A DNA stretch of 64,000 bases, from the NCBI GenBank assembly GCA_019203745.1, contig CP078104.1, positions 3,410,001-3,474,000 of the forward strand, in the 5' to 3' direction. The notes below the pieces were generated by a model. The model was not told the DNA's origin, did not search any database, and saw only the letters and a program-made list of their open reading frames with translations. A program made the position numbers and the translations under genes. The DNA comes from Chryseobacterium sp. E1. GTDB lineage: Bacteria; Bacteroidota; Bacteroidia; Flavobacteriales; Weeksellaceae. The stretch's first letter is position 1, and each line of letters starts with the position of its first letter. Below, one piece after another: positions 1 through 9,904 of the stretch.

Positions 1-1
1 C

Positions 2-550
2 GGCTATCAGATTGAGAAAAGAGGAATTTTTTCACAGGCCTATGTATGCCGGGATAAAGTATACAGTGATCTGTCAAAAGTATATGGAAAACTTATGATG
101 GAAGAAACTCATAAGGTTGCTTCTGTTTTCAGCACAGATACTGATATCTATTTTGGAACAGATTACAACAGACATATTTTATTAAACCGTTTTTCTGCAA
201 AACTGAATGAATATGTGAAAGACCTTTCGGCAGACAGAAAACCCGTATATGATTTCAGCTGGCTGGCAGATTATACCCATATTTCAGCAAATTTTGGTTT
301 GTATAATGATAGTTCAGAGCAAAAAACAGAATGGGAAGTCAATGCTGAGTTTATCAATAACGGCTTGAATGTTTCCAGCAGTACTTCAGATCAGAATAGC
401 CATATAAGACTTTCTGCTGAGCTTCATCTGCCTGAGGATAACTTTGTAACAGACTTTCTCTACGGAACCAGTGTTCCGAACAATGATATATGGATACGAT
501 CCATTGTAAAAGCTCCTGCAAAGGCAGGATTCAATGAAATGAATAAATAG
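2..550 (+). CDS. C-terminal part of an uncharacterised protein (5' end outside window)
   Basis: The frame is open from base 2 without a start codon, so the gene begins before the window; about 182 residues are visible, ending at TAG. The visible part is rich in Asn, Ser and aromatic residues with alternating polar/hydrophobic stretches (FSTDTDIYFGTDYN, AELHLPEDNF), as in a beta-rich secreted or envelope protein, but no family is recognised. A methionine at 95 is internal because coding sequence continues upstream of it. A hairpin terminator follows at 580-612. Confidence 0.6.
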   Translation, partial: GYQIEKRGIFSQAYVCRDKVYSDLSKVYGKLMMEETHKVASVFSTDTDIYFGTDYNRHILLNRFSAKLNEYVKDLSADRKPVYDFSWLADYTHISANFGLYNDSSEQKTEWEVNAEFINNGLNVSSSTSDQNSHIRLSAELHLPEDNFVTDFLYGTSVPNNDIWIRSIVKAPAKAGFNEMNK

Positions 551-579
551 TGCAAGCACTTGAGTTTTAAATTTAGGTT

Positions 580-612
580 AGAGGGCATCTTAAAGGTGTC
601 CTCTTTTTTTTT
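580..612 (+). terminator. Probable intrinsic terminator
   Basis: An imperfect inverted repeat (GAGGGCATC, TTAAA loop, GGTGTCCTC) is followed by a run of nine T, directly downstream of the first gene. Confidence 0.6.
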
Positions 613-792
613 ATTAAAGACAACTTTACCGGTTGCGTAGAACTACTATATTGCATATTTGGTATTTTATACTGTAGTTTTCAAATTTTATTTCCCGTTA
701 CTTTGACTTGTTTATTCAAAATACAATATGAACAACGGCGGATTCTGAAAAGCCCAATATTAAAAAGAGTAGGAACACCAAAGATTAAAACA

Positions 793-1522
793 ATGGAAAA
801 GACACTCATGCAAAAAATTGAAATATTTTCAATGAACTTTGATTTTACAGCAGCTGAACAAAAAGCAACTGCAGTATCTGCAGGCCAATAATTATAAGTT
901 GACGGCATATAAAGGAGCCACAGGGCCTAATCAGGTCTCTTCAGGAGTTCCTACTTGGTTTTCTGTATCTTATGTCGAGATATTTGGTGAATTGGAAATT
1001 GACTATGAACCCAAATACAAAGTATATGTTTTTAATCAGACAAATATTAATGTCAATACGAGAATTCTAATGCAGGCAATATCGGATGAAACTCCTTTAG
1101 GGACAGGCTTAACATTCAATCCGGATGGTACATTTCATAGAAATTCAGGTGCTCCGGAAGGCGTGATTAATGTCATAAATAACAGACCTGCAGGTACTCC
1201 ACCCGTTACCATAGGACTTGCAGCAAAAGTAAATGGAAAATTTTTGCCCTTCTGTGCATTTATATGTGCACCACAAGAATCTGTAAGCATGAAGCCTAAT
1301 GAAAAAATAGTTTTACTGGCATCTCAAAACAATATGACCTCGGGAACAGTGGCCGGTAATATGACTGGGCCCGGATGCAGTTTTACATTCAGCGCTCAGA
1401 ATATGAGATATGATTTGGAAATGATTCCGGAAAATTATGGCATTCAAAACGTCCCCGGAACAATACCTGTAGATCCTGTGGCTTCAGGGGCATCATTTGT
1501 ACAGCTTCTCAATATTTCATAA
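793..1522 (+). CDS. Uncharacterised ~240-aa protein
   Basis: I place the start at ATG 793 and read across a one-base slip in the A5 run near 857-861, joining residues MEKTLMQKIEIFSMNF to QLQYLQANNYKLTAYKG; without the slip only a TTG start at 839 is available. The protein has no signal peptide, is rich in Gly, Pro, Thr and Asn, and has predicted beta-strand patches (SVSYVEIFGELEID, YKVYVFNQTN). Four Cys lie in the second half. No family is recognised; a secreted or surface beta-sandwich protein is possible but unproven. It is flanked by terminators and so is probably monocistronic. Confidence 0.55.
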
Positions 1523-1551
1523 ATATTTTTACTGTAAATTCAGTAGCTTCA

Positions 1552-1580
1552 TAAGCTGTCCGTTTCGGTCAGCTTTTTTA
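1552..1580 (+). terminator. Intrinsic terminator
   Basis: AAGCTG...CAGCTT stem with an inner TCCG/CGG extension, followed by TTTTTTA, just after the orphan gene ending at 1522. Confidence 0.7.
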
Positions 1581-1607
1581 TTTCTGGAGTATTCATTTCT
1601 TTTTCCG

Positions 1608-1615
1608 TATTTTTG
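1608..1615 (+). promoter_or_regulatory. Bacteroidota -7 element for the ABC-F gene
   Basis: TATTTTTG fits the Bacteroidota consensus TAnnTTTG and lies 42 bases before ATG 1658. Confidence 0.55.
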
Positions 1616-1657
1616 CAGCCGAAAATTCATACTCATTATTAATAACTAATTAAAAAA

Positions 1658-3584
1658 ATGCTTTCGGTTCAAAGTTTAGGATTACATCATTCAGGAAATT
1701 ATTTATTTCAAAATGTAAATTTTACCATCAAAAAGGATGATAAAGTAGGTCTGGTAGGTAAAAATGGAGCGGGGAAATCCACTTTATTGAAAATGCTGTC
1801 AGGAGAAATTAACTTCTATGAAGGAGATGTCATTACAGAAGGAAGCGTTACTATTGGATTCCTGAAACAGGATCTTGACTTTGTAAAAGGAAGAACCGTC
1901 TGGAATGAAACCATGCAGGCTTTCGAGCAGATCAATGCATGGAAAAATGAGCTTGAAGAGGTGAATCATCAGATGGCAACAAGAACCGATTATGAAAGCG
2001 ATTCCTATACGGATCTGATCAATAAAATGACCGAGCTGAACGACCTTCTGATGAACCATGATGCCTACAACCTTGAAGGAGATATGGAGAAAGTATTGTT
2101 CGGTTTAGGATTTAAAGCAGACGATTTTCAGAAAATCACCGATGAATTTTCAGGAGGATGGAGAATGAGGATTGAATTGGCAAAGCTGCTTCTTCAGAAG
2201 AATGATATCATGCTTCTCGATGAGCCTACCAACCACCTTGATATGGAATCTATCATCTGGCTGGAGAACTTCCTGAAAGACTACCCGGGAGCCATCGTTC
2301 TGGTAAGTCACGATAAGCAGTTCATGACAGCGGTTTGTAACAGAACCTTTGATATCAATAACAAAAAAGTTGACGACTATAAAGCGAATTATTCCAAATA
2401 TCTGATCATGAGGAAGATCGCCGTGAAAAACTGATTCAGGCAAAAAGAATCAGGATGCGGAGATCAAGCAGATGGAAGACAACATCAATAAGTTCCGTGC
2501 CAGTGCTACCAAAGCATCTTTTGCCCAGTCACTGATCAAAAAACTGGATAAAATTGAACGTATTGAAGTGGATAACGAGGACGTTTCCAAATTCAACATC
2601 CGTTTCGTACAGTCTATGATACCGGGTAAAGTGATCTTTGAAGCAGAAAATCTGGGGAAAGCTTACGGAAATAAGCAGATCTTTGATGATGTAGACTTCA
2701 TTGTTCAGAGAGGAGACAGAATTGCATTGCTGGGACAGAACGGACAGGGAAAAACAACGCTGGCAAAAATTCTTGCCGGAGATATTAAAGACTATTCAGG
2801 AACCTGGAATCTCGGGCACAACGTCAATATCGGATATTTTGCCCAGAATCAGGAAGAAGTGCTTACTCCTAATAAAACGGTGCTGGAAGAAGCGGAAGAT
2901 GCTGCAACAGAAGAAACCAGACCAAGAGTAAGAGACTTACTGGGATCTTTCCTGTTCCAGGGAGATGCCGTTTCCAAAAAGACAAAAGTACTTTCCGGAG
3001 GAGAAAGAAACCGTCTGGCACTTTGTAAACTATTGCTTCGTCCTTTCAACACATTGATCATGGACGAACCTACCAACCACCTTGATATTCAGTCTAAGGA
3101 AATTATCAAGCTGGCATTACAGAATTTTGAAGGAACATTGATTGTGATCTCTCACGACAGGGAATTCCTTCAGGGACTTTGTGATAAGATCTATGAGTTC
3201 CGTGACGGGAAAATGAAAGAATTCCTGGGGACATCAACGAATATCTTGAGTACAGACAAAAAGAAACCATCAGAGAGATCTCTGCTGAAAAAGCAAAACT
3301 TCACAACGAAGAAGTGAAAGCAGAACCTAAAAAAGAAGAAAAAACCTGTTGTAAGCAGCAGCCAGACTTCTAATATCATCAGCAAAGAACAGAAGAATAT
3401 TCAGAACAAAATTAAAAAAGTAGAAGAAAAGATTTCCGAACTTGAAACGAAAGTAGAAGAAATGGAAGCCTCTTTTACCAGAGAAAACCCTTCTGATGAA
3501 ACGCTGGAAAAATATAATAAAGCGAAAGAAGAGCTGGATAATGCTTTACAGGAATGGGAATACCTTGGAACCCAGCTTGACTAA
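1658..3584 (+). CDS. ABC-F family ATPase (ribosome-associated, Uup/EttA type)
   Basis: A soluble protein with two ABC domains and no membrane segments. Domain 1 has Walker A GKNGAGKST (about residues 35-43), signature SGGWRMR and Walker B IMLLDEPTNHLD; domain 2 has GQNGQGKTT, LSGGERNRLALCK and LIMDEPTNHLD. The tail (from about 3380) is a charged coiled coil ending EWEYLGTQLD, as in Uup-type proteins. ABC-F proteins act on the ribosome rather than in transport. The frame slips at about 2413-2445 (two single-base losses) and again near 3230-3345, so three pieces must be joined. Full length is about 642 aa, normal for the family. A strong terminator follows. Confidence 0.93.
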
Positions 3585-3611
3585 ACTGAAATATTCGGCA
3601 ATATAAATCAC

Positions 3612-3647
3612 AAAAGCTTCATAAATCATAATTTATGAAGCTTTTTT
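3612..3647 (+). terminator. Strong intrinsic terminator
   Basis: Perfect 15-bp stem, AAAAGCTTCATAAAT paired with ATTTATGAAGCTTTT around a CATA loop, with a T run, 28 bases after the ABC-F stop. Confidence 0.85.
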
Positions 3648-3747
3648 GTAACATAACGATTGAGTATTCCGACGTATTATCTGCAATCATAAAGTAATTT
3701 AATGAAAGTTTAGCCTTTCAATTAAAATATTTTCATAATTTTGGGCT

Positions 3748-4103
3748 ATGATTTTTAAAGAAAGCAGAAACCTTAAGAGTTTTATCTCCAAGCTATTGTT
3801 TGGAGTGTATTTTCTCGCCCTGCTTTCTCAGAGCTTTCACCATCATGATTCTGTGGAAACTTTTAAGGATTCAACCTTAAAAAAACCGAGAATACAATGA
3901 CGAAAGCCGCTGCTAAAGAGAAAGCCGGCGACTGTCTGGCATGCCACTTTTTGGCTACCGGACATACATTAGCTCCTGAAGAATTCAGTTTTACTTTTGA
4001 GCATTATACTCAGGAAGTAAAGCAGATCATCGCCATTCAGGAGAAAATCTGGTCTCAGACCAAATTCACTTTTCAGCTTCGGGGACCGCCCGCACTTTCT
4101 TAA
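3748..4103 (+). CDS. Small membrane-anchored Cys/His protein preceding a TonB receptor
   Basis: About 118 aa after correcting one slip in the A7 run near 3879. Residues about 11-28 form a hydrophobic segment (FISKLLFGVYFLALL) followed by HHHD; the exported part has a single CLACH motif and ends RGPPALS. The short Cys-containing domain with an RGPP-type tail resembles small proteins (DUF2946-like) found beside copper or zinc TonB receptors. That likeness is by eye only. It is the first gene before a TonB receptor and a His-rich lipoprotein, which suggests a periplasmic metal-handling role. A lone CxxCH does not make it a cytochrome. Confidence 0.55.
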
Positions 4104-4288
4104 TCAATATTCTTATTGGGTTTAGAGCTCTGTTCTCAGAGCCTCATTAATGTTCAAAGTTTGAAGTTTACTGTTTAAAGTTGTTATAAAAACAGCTGTA
4201 GTTTGTATATGAGTTATTAATCAAAAATTCTCATTTACCTGCTTTTCGTACGTGACTTCCAAGGCTGTTCATTATGAGATTTATATTG

Positions 4289-4308
4289 TGCATGATCTGC
4301 ATCATGCA
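4289..4308. promoter_or_regulatory. Palindrome upstream of the TonB receptor (candidate operator)
   Basis: Two 8-bp arms, TGCATGAT and ATCATGCA, are separated by CTGC, in the 283-bp gap before the receptor gene. There is no T run, so it looks more like a protein-binding site than a terminator. A metal-responsive regulator is a guess from the neighbouring genes. The rest of the gap shows nothing else clear. Confidence 0.35.
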
Positions 4309-4386
4309 ATGAATTTAAACCCATCCAACAAATTTTAACGAAAAAATGTACCCTGATAAAAAGGGTGCGCAATCAATCTACTTACA

Positions 4387-6769
4387 ATGAAATTGATATA
4401 TTGCCTGCTGCTGATCTTTTGCGGATCAGTATTTACGAGTGCACAGAAAACGTATACTGTACAAGGAACCGTTCAGGATTTCCACGATAAAACCATGCTG
4501 GAAAACGCAGTCGTGAAAATCGGAGGGTTTACGGCAAAAACAGATAAAAAGGTAAATTTTCCTTTGATAAAATCCCTGCAGGAAGTATACACTCATTGCC
4601 AGATATCCTGATTGCAATGATTATACTGAAAATATAGGGGTTGATCAGGATCTTCACATGACCATCATTTTAGAGCATCATAGCGGTGACATAGAAACCA
4701 TTACGCTGCACGGAAGCCATAAAAATAAAGGTTCCGTGGCTATGAAGACACTGGATAAAGCTGAAATTGATAGAAATTCCACGGAGAACCTTGGAAATAT
4801 TCTTTCTAAAATTTCAGGAGTTGCAGTGCTGAAGACAGGAAATAATATTACAAAGCCTGTTATTCATGGTCTTTATGGAAGCCGTATTTCTATTATGAAT
4901 AACGGGGTGAAGATGGCAGAGCAGGAATGGGGGCAGAGCATGCTCCCAATGTGGATGTGAATGATTTCGAACATATCGATGTCATCAAAGGGGCATCTGC
5001 ATTGAAATATGGAAATGATGGAGTAGCAGGGTTGTTCTTCTGGAGCCTGCACTGCCTCCAAAGAAGGATACGCTGATGGGAAATATCAAACTTTCAGGAA
5101 TTTCCAACGGAAGAGGTGGTGAGCTTTCAGCGAATGCCCTTAAATCCTGGGGAACGATTGGTTTGTAAAGACAGGAGGCAGCTATAAAAAGCTGGGTGAT
5201 ATTTATATTCCTCATCATACCCTTCAGAATACCGGAGCAGAGATTAATTCTTTCAATTTTTCATTCGGAAACCATGGTTTTATGCAGGGGTTTGATGTTT
5301 CCTACAGTGGAATCAATCAGGATTTTGGAATTTACCGAGGAGCACACCTGGGGAACGGGTATGATATCTATAAGGCAATGACCTTAGGACAGCCCTATTT
5401 CCTTGATGACTTCAATTATACCATCGGATATCCGAAACAGAATGTAGAACATCATATTGCAAAAATTTCTGCTTATAAACGCTTTGCCGATTTTGGTAAA
5501 ATTACTTTCCAGTATAGTTTTCAGTTAAACAGACGTAAGGAATATGACATCAGAAAAGGAGAATTGAAAGATACTCCATCTATGGATTTAAGACTGATCA
5601 CCCACTCGGCAAGCCTTACCCATCTTATAGAGCGTTCGAAATGGAGTCTGGAGAGCGGAATTTCTGCAGGGTTTCAGGATAATTATCCTAACCCGGCCAC
5701 AGAAGTCAGACGTCTGATTCCTGATTATTACCGTTATGATGCAGGAGCTTTTTTTCTGTCTTTAAATACCGTTTCAGTTCAGCCTTCAATGTAGAAGCAG
5801 GAGCGAGGTATGATTTCAGCAGATATGATTCCTATAAATATTATGATGCCAAAGAATGGAATGACAAATATGCTGATGTTTTCCCGGAATTCTATATCAG
5901 ACAGAGCGGAAGCAGGGTTTTATCCGCCCCGTGTTTGATTATCATAATTTTTCGGCAAACGTTGGATTCAACTATAAGCCTTCTAAAGATTTTGATATTA
6001 AATTTAATTTTTCAAGAATGAGCAGAACGCCGAACCCTGCGGAATTGTTTGCAGATGGGCTTCACCATTCTGCTGCGATTATTGAAAAAGGAGATCTGAG
6101 AATCAAAAAGAAGAAGTTTATAATGCGAATCTTTCACTGACAGGGCATTTCGATGTTCTGAAAGGACTTCAGCTGGAAGCCAATCCGTATGTCATATTCT
6201 CTGACAGTTTTATCAATCAGATACCGGTGGAAATCCAGACTACAAGCAGAGGAACTTTTGCAGTGTGGGCTTATCAGCAGGTGAAAGCCAGAATGTACGG
6301 GATTGATGCTGATGCACAGCTGAATATTCTGGATAACCTGAAATGGACAACCGGTTTCAGTGCATTGAGAGGAGATGATCTGACGAATAATGAACCTCTT
6401 ATCCTGATGATGCCTATGAGTCTTAGAAACTCAGTGGAGCTGAAGCTGATCAGACCTTCCAATTTCTACATCAGACTGGAAAACGAAAACGGATTTAAAC
6501 AAAACCGTTTCCCTGTGAGAGACCAGTCAGTGCAGTTTATTGATGAAAGCGGGCAGCTGGTAACCAAGACAATTGATTACAGTACTCCTCCTGCCGGATT
6601 TTCCATATTTCACGCATCTATTGGTGCAGATCTATTCAAAAACATGAATCTGAATTTCAGAATCAACAATATTTTTAACAAAGAGTACAAGGAGTATCTC
6701 AACAGACTGAGATATTATATGCCTGAGCCGGGAAGAAATTTCGTGGTAACTCTTAAATACAACTTCTAA
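4387..6769 (+). CDS. TonB-dependent outer-membrane receptor, probably for zinc or copper
   Basis: About 794 aa. An N-terminal signal peptide (MKLIYCLLLIFCGSVFTSAQ) precedes a CarboxypepD_reg-like beta domain, then a plug (about residues 100-220, with NSTENLGNILSKISGVAVLKTG and IHGLYGSRISIMNNGVKM) and a barrel that ends in the C-terminal aromatic residue of FVVTLKYNF. The sequence RTPNPAELFADGLHH in the barrel resembles the loop of ZnuD-like zinc receptors. At least six one-base slips (about 4555, 4940, 5030, 5165, 5760, 5920, 6110) break the frame. It is flanked by a Cys/His small protein and a His-rich lipoprotein, which supports a metal substrate. The exact metal is inference. Confidence 0.85.
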
Positions 6770-6795
6770 CAATTATTATTTAAAATTTAATTACA

Positions 6796-7349
6796 ATGAA
6801 AAAATTATTCAACATATCACTTTTATTATTTGCCGCTGTTTTATTATTTTCCTGCCGTAACGGAAACGATGATATTCCTGAGGATATCCATGAGCACGAA
6901 GAAATTGGTAAAGTTGTAGTGACAGTAACCAATAAAGCAAATGGTGAAAAACAGACCGTAAATGTGATCAACGGACAGACTGCGGATCATCTTCATCTGA
7001 GCCAGGGGCAGCCTATGCGGTAGATGTAGATTTTCAGATCAAACATGACGATCATTATCACAGTGCCGAGGAAATTATAGAAGAAAAAGATATGCACTTT
7101 GTTACTTATAAATTCTCAGGAGCAGACATCAGAGTAAAAAGAGCTGCTGATGATATCGTGAGAACTGATGGTAAAAAGCTCGGGTTAAAAACAGAATGGA
7201 CAGTAAGTACAGCCGCTGCCGGGAAAGCCAATATCACCCTGGTACACGGGCCTACTTCCGTAAATGATAACTCGCCTTCAGCAGATAATCAGCTTGGAAG
7301 CACTGTAGGAGGGGAAAGTGATGTAGATATCTTTATAGATTTTCATTAA
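6796..7349 (+). CDS. Histidine-rich lipoprotein of the metal operon
   Basis: About 184 aa. Lipoprotein signal MKKLFNISLLLFAAVLLFSC with the lipobox cysteine at residue 20. The mature protein has clusters of metal-ligand residues: DIHEHEE, DHLHL, HDDHYH and DMHF. One base is missing near 7010 (after HLHLSQG), joining the two parts. It starts 26 bases after the receptor stop, so the two are co-transcribed. A role in binding or delivering Zn or Cu at the outer membrane is inferred from composition and context; no named family was recognised. Confidence 0.72.
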
Positions 7350-7406
7350 TAGATTCAAACAGAACTCTGAAAAAGAGTACTTCATATCATTATATTAATT
7401 TGGGAG

Positions 7407-7436
7407 ACCACTGATTATGTCAGTGGTTTTTTTATT
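7407..7436 (+). terminator. Intrinsic terminator of the metal operon
   Basis: CCACTGA / TCAGTGG stem with a TTATG loop and a T7 tract, 60 bases after the lipoprotein stop. Confidence 0.8.
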
Positions 7437-7492
7437 TAACAATATTTGGCTTTATAAGTTGATTTTAAATGAGTGATTCTCATAAAAATTCA

Positions 7493-7500
7493 TATTTTTG
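7493..7500 (+). promoter_or_regulatory. -7 promoter element of tig
   Basis: TATTTTTG matches TAnnTTTG, 22 bases before the tig ATG. Confidence 0.55.
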
Positions 7501-7522
7501 CAACCTAAAATTTTAATCAATA

Positions 7523-8871
7523 ATGAAGGTTACCGCACAAAACCATGATGATGTAAGTGCATTGCTTACAGTGACATTGGAAAAATCTGACTACAAAGAA
7601 AAAGTAGAGAAGCAATTGATTAATTATGCTAAAAATGCGCAAGTTCCTGGATTCAGAAAAGGGAAAGTGCCTTTGAGTATGGTTAAAAAACAATATGAAG
7701 CAGGTATTGCATTTGAAGAAATCAACAGACAGGTTTCTGATGCTTTGAACAACTATGTTAACGAAAACAAGTTAAGATTAGTTGGTCAGCCTATTCCTCA
7801 GCCAGTAAACGAATTCGATTACAATGCTGATCAGCTGGAAGTTGCTTTCGAAGTAGGATATGAGCCTGCATTCACTATAGACTTAGCTAAATATGAAGCG
7901 CCTCACTATAAAGTAGAAGCTTCAGACAAAGAAATCGGAAAGAGCATTGAAAACATGCAGAAGCGTTTTGCTGAGCAGGTTCCTCAGGATAAAATCACTA
8001 AAGATTCTTACATTGCTTTAGAGGTTTCTCAGGTTGTAGAAGAAGATGCTGAAGGTGAGCACCACCACCATCCAAAGAATATTACCATTACAGCTGAAAA
8101 CAAAGAAGCTTTCAAATTGGTAAAAGGTCTTAAGATGGACGGATCTGTAAAAGTAACGAAAGAAACTCTTGCAGGTGATGAAGAATTAGCTAAAGAATTA
8201 GGATTCAGCAAGGAAGAAGTGGAGCACTTGCACCACAATGAAATTGAAGTAAAAGTAAAAGACTTCTATTCATTAAACTTAGCTGAGCTTAACCAGGAGT
8301 TATTCGACAAAGTATACGGAGAAGGAAACATCAAGTCTGAAGAAGAACTTAAAGAAAAAGTAAAAACTGAATTAGACGAGTATTTCCAGCAGAATGCTGA
8401 CGTTCACTTTGTGAATAAAGTATTGGAGCAGGTTACTGAAAAAGAAGAAGTAGCACTTCCTGAAACTTTCTTAGTAAAATGGTTAATGTTCTCTAACCAG
8501 AACATCCAGTCTGAAGAGCAGGCTAAAGAAATCCTTGAAGCTGAGAAAAACCAGTTGAGATACCAGATCATCGAAGGTAAATTGATGACTGATAACGAAA
8601 TCAACCTTGACTATGCTGACGTTTTAGCACAGGCTGAGCAGTTGGTGAAAAATCAATTGGCAATCTACGGAATCCACCACTTAGGAGATGAGGAGATCCA
8701 GAAATATGCTGTTGAAATGTTGAAAGATCAGGAGCAGGTAAGACAAATCTCTTCTGAAGTTGCTATGGCTAAATTGAAAGATGTAATTCTTGAAAAAGCA
8801 AGCAAAAAGAAACTAAAATTTCTCACGACGAATTTTTAGAAGAGCTTAAAAATAATTATACACCGATATAA
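7523..8871 (+). CDS. tig: Trigger factor, ribosome-bound chaperone and peptidyl-prolyl isomerase
   Basis: About 449 aa. The N-terminal ribosome-binding domain has the signature region VPGFRKGKVPLSMVKKQYE (residues 41-59), with the GFRKGK loop that docks on ribosomal protein L23. A PPIase-like middle part containing a His-rich loop (GEHHHHPK) and the helical C-terminal chaperone arms follow. A one-base loss in the A run near 8805 sends the frame to an early stop at 8839; the true end is ...SHDEFLEELKNNYTPI at 8871. It is monocistronic, with its own promoter and terminator. Confidence 0.95.
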
Positions 8872-8878
8872 ATATTTG

Positions 8879-8908
8879 AAAACCGTCAATTTTTTGGCGG
8901 TTTTTTTA
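8879..8908 (+). terminator. Intrinsic terminator of tig
   Basis: AACCGTCAA / TTGGCGGTT stem followed by T7, eight bases after the corrected stop. Confidence 0.75.
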
Positions 8909-9067
8909 TGTTCAGCTCATCCTTTAGAAACAGCTCATTATCTAAAAAAGTGTTAATAAATGCAACCTGATTTTTCCTGTAAATAGACCTGTCATTCATC
9001 TGTTATTATTTCTCATTCATCATATATAATTATATTCCTATATTTACCCTTTAAACTTATTACGTAT

Positions 9068-9752
9068 ATGAAAAAGATCATCATACCGTTTTTCTGCGCT
9101 GTATTGTTCTCAGTACCGGCTGCTGCCCAGAAAAAAGGAACTGCAGCTGCTAAAACAGAAGCTGCAACTGCAAAGATTACTCCTAAAGAAGTTATTGATA
9201 ATTATTTCAAGGCTTCAGGGGAAAAGATAAACTGGATGCTGTAAAATCTGTTGTCATGGATAACACGATCACTGTACAGGGAATGGAAATTAAATCAACC
9301 ACTAAGAAATTAGGAAATAAATTTAAATCTGTACAGTCACTGATGGGTAAAGAAATGATCCAGCTATTTGACGGTGAGAAAGGATACTTTGATCAGATGG
9401 GAACTAAACAGGAAATTCCTGCAGACAAAATTGCTGAACTTAAAAAGGAAAACCTGTAGATGCACTGGCATTTGATCCTTCTAGTTTTCAGGCTGCAACC
9501 GTTGAAAAACTTGACGGAAAAGATTATAATGTCCTGACTTCTGATAAAGGAAAATTCTATTTTGATACAAAAACCGGACTTCTTTATAAAACCATAGCAG
9601 GAGAAGGCAGCGCAACCATTAAAAGCTATATGACGGTAGACGGATTGCAGTTTGCTTCAGATGTAGATGCAGAAGGAGGCGGCCAGAAAATGAACATCAA
9701 AACCACTAAAGTTGTGATCAATTCCGGAGTAACGGATGCAGATTTTAAATAA
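9068..9752 (+). CDS. Periplasmic LolA-like (outer-membrane lipoprotein-sorting type) protein
   Basis: About 228 aa. Signal peptide MKKIIIPFFCAVLFSVPAAAQ, a low-complexity Ala/Thr/Lys linker, then a beta-rich domain with VIDNYFKASGG, MEIKSTTKKLGNKF and FYFDTKTGLLYKT. The last is typical of the LolA/LppX half-barrel fold that carries lipids or lipoproteins across the periplasm. Frame slips near 9225 and 9452. It stands before a secreted M16 peptidase but has its own terminator. The exact cargo is unknown. Confidence 0.65.
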
Positions 9753-9773
9753 AAAATGTTTATTTAATGATAT

Positions 9774-9800
9774 TAAAACCGGGGTTGTCCCGGTTTTTTT
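9774..9800 (+). terminator. Intrinsic terminator
   Basis: AACCGGG / TCCCGGTT stem and T7, 22 bases after the LolA-like gene. Confidence 0.8.
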
Positions 9801-9904
9801 AGTATATAAATAATTTTAACTCAAATTTAACTATAATATGTATTTTATGATTTCTTCAGCTTGTGAATAATTGATACTTTTAGCGGGTAAAAAAATATAA
9901 TAAC

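Noticed and set aside
681..908. 75-codon minus-strand ORF
   Set aside because: Lies opposite the start of the 793-1522 gene; composition is that of a shadow frame.
2400..3350. ABC-F gene as two or three separate genes or a pseudogene
   Set aside because: All domain motifs are intact and the breaks are single-base slips in homopolymers.
3930..3960. CLACH as a c-type cytochrome heme site
   Set aside because: Single motif in a ~118-aa His/Cys protein with no cytochrome fold or maturation genes nearby; metal binding fits the context better.
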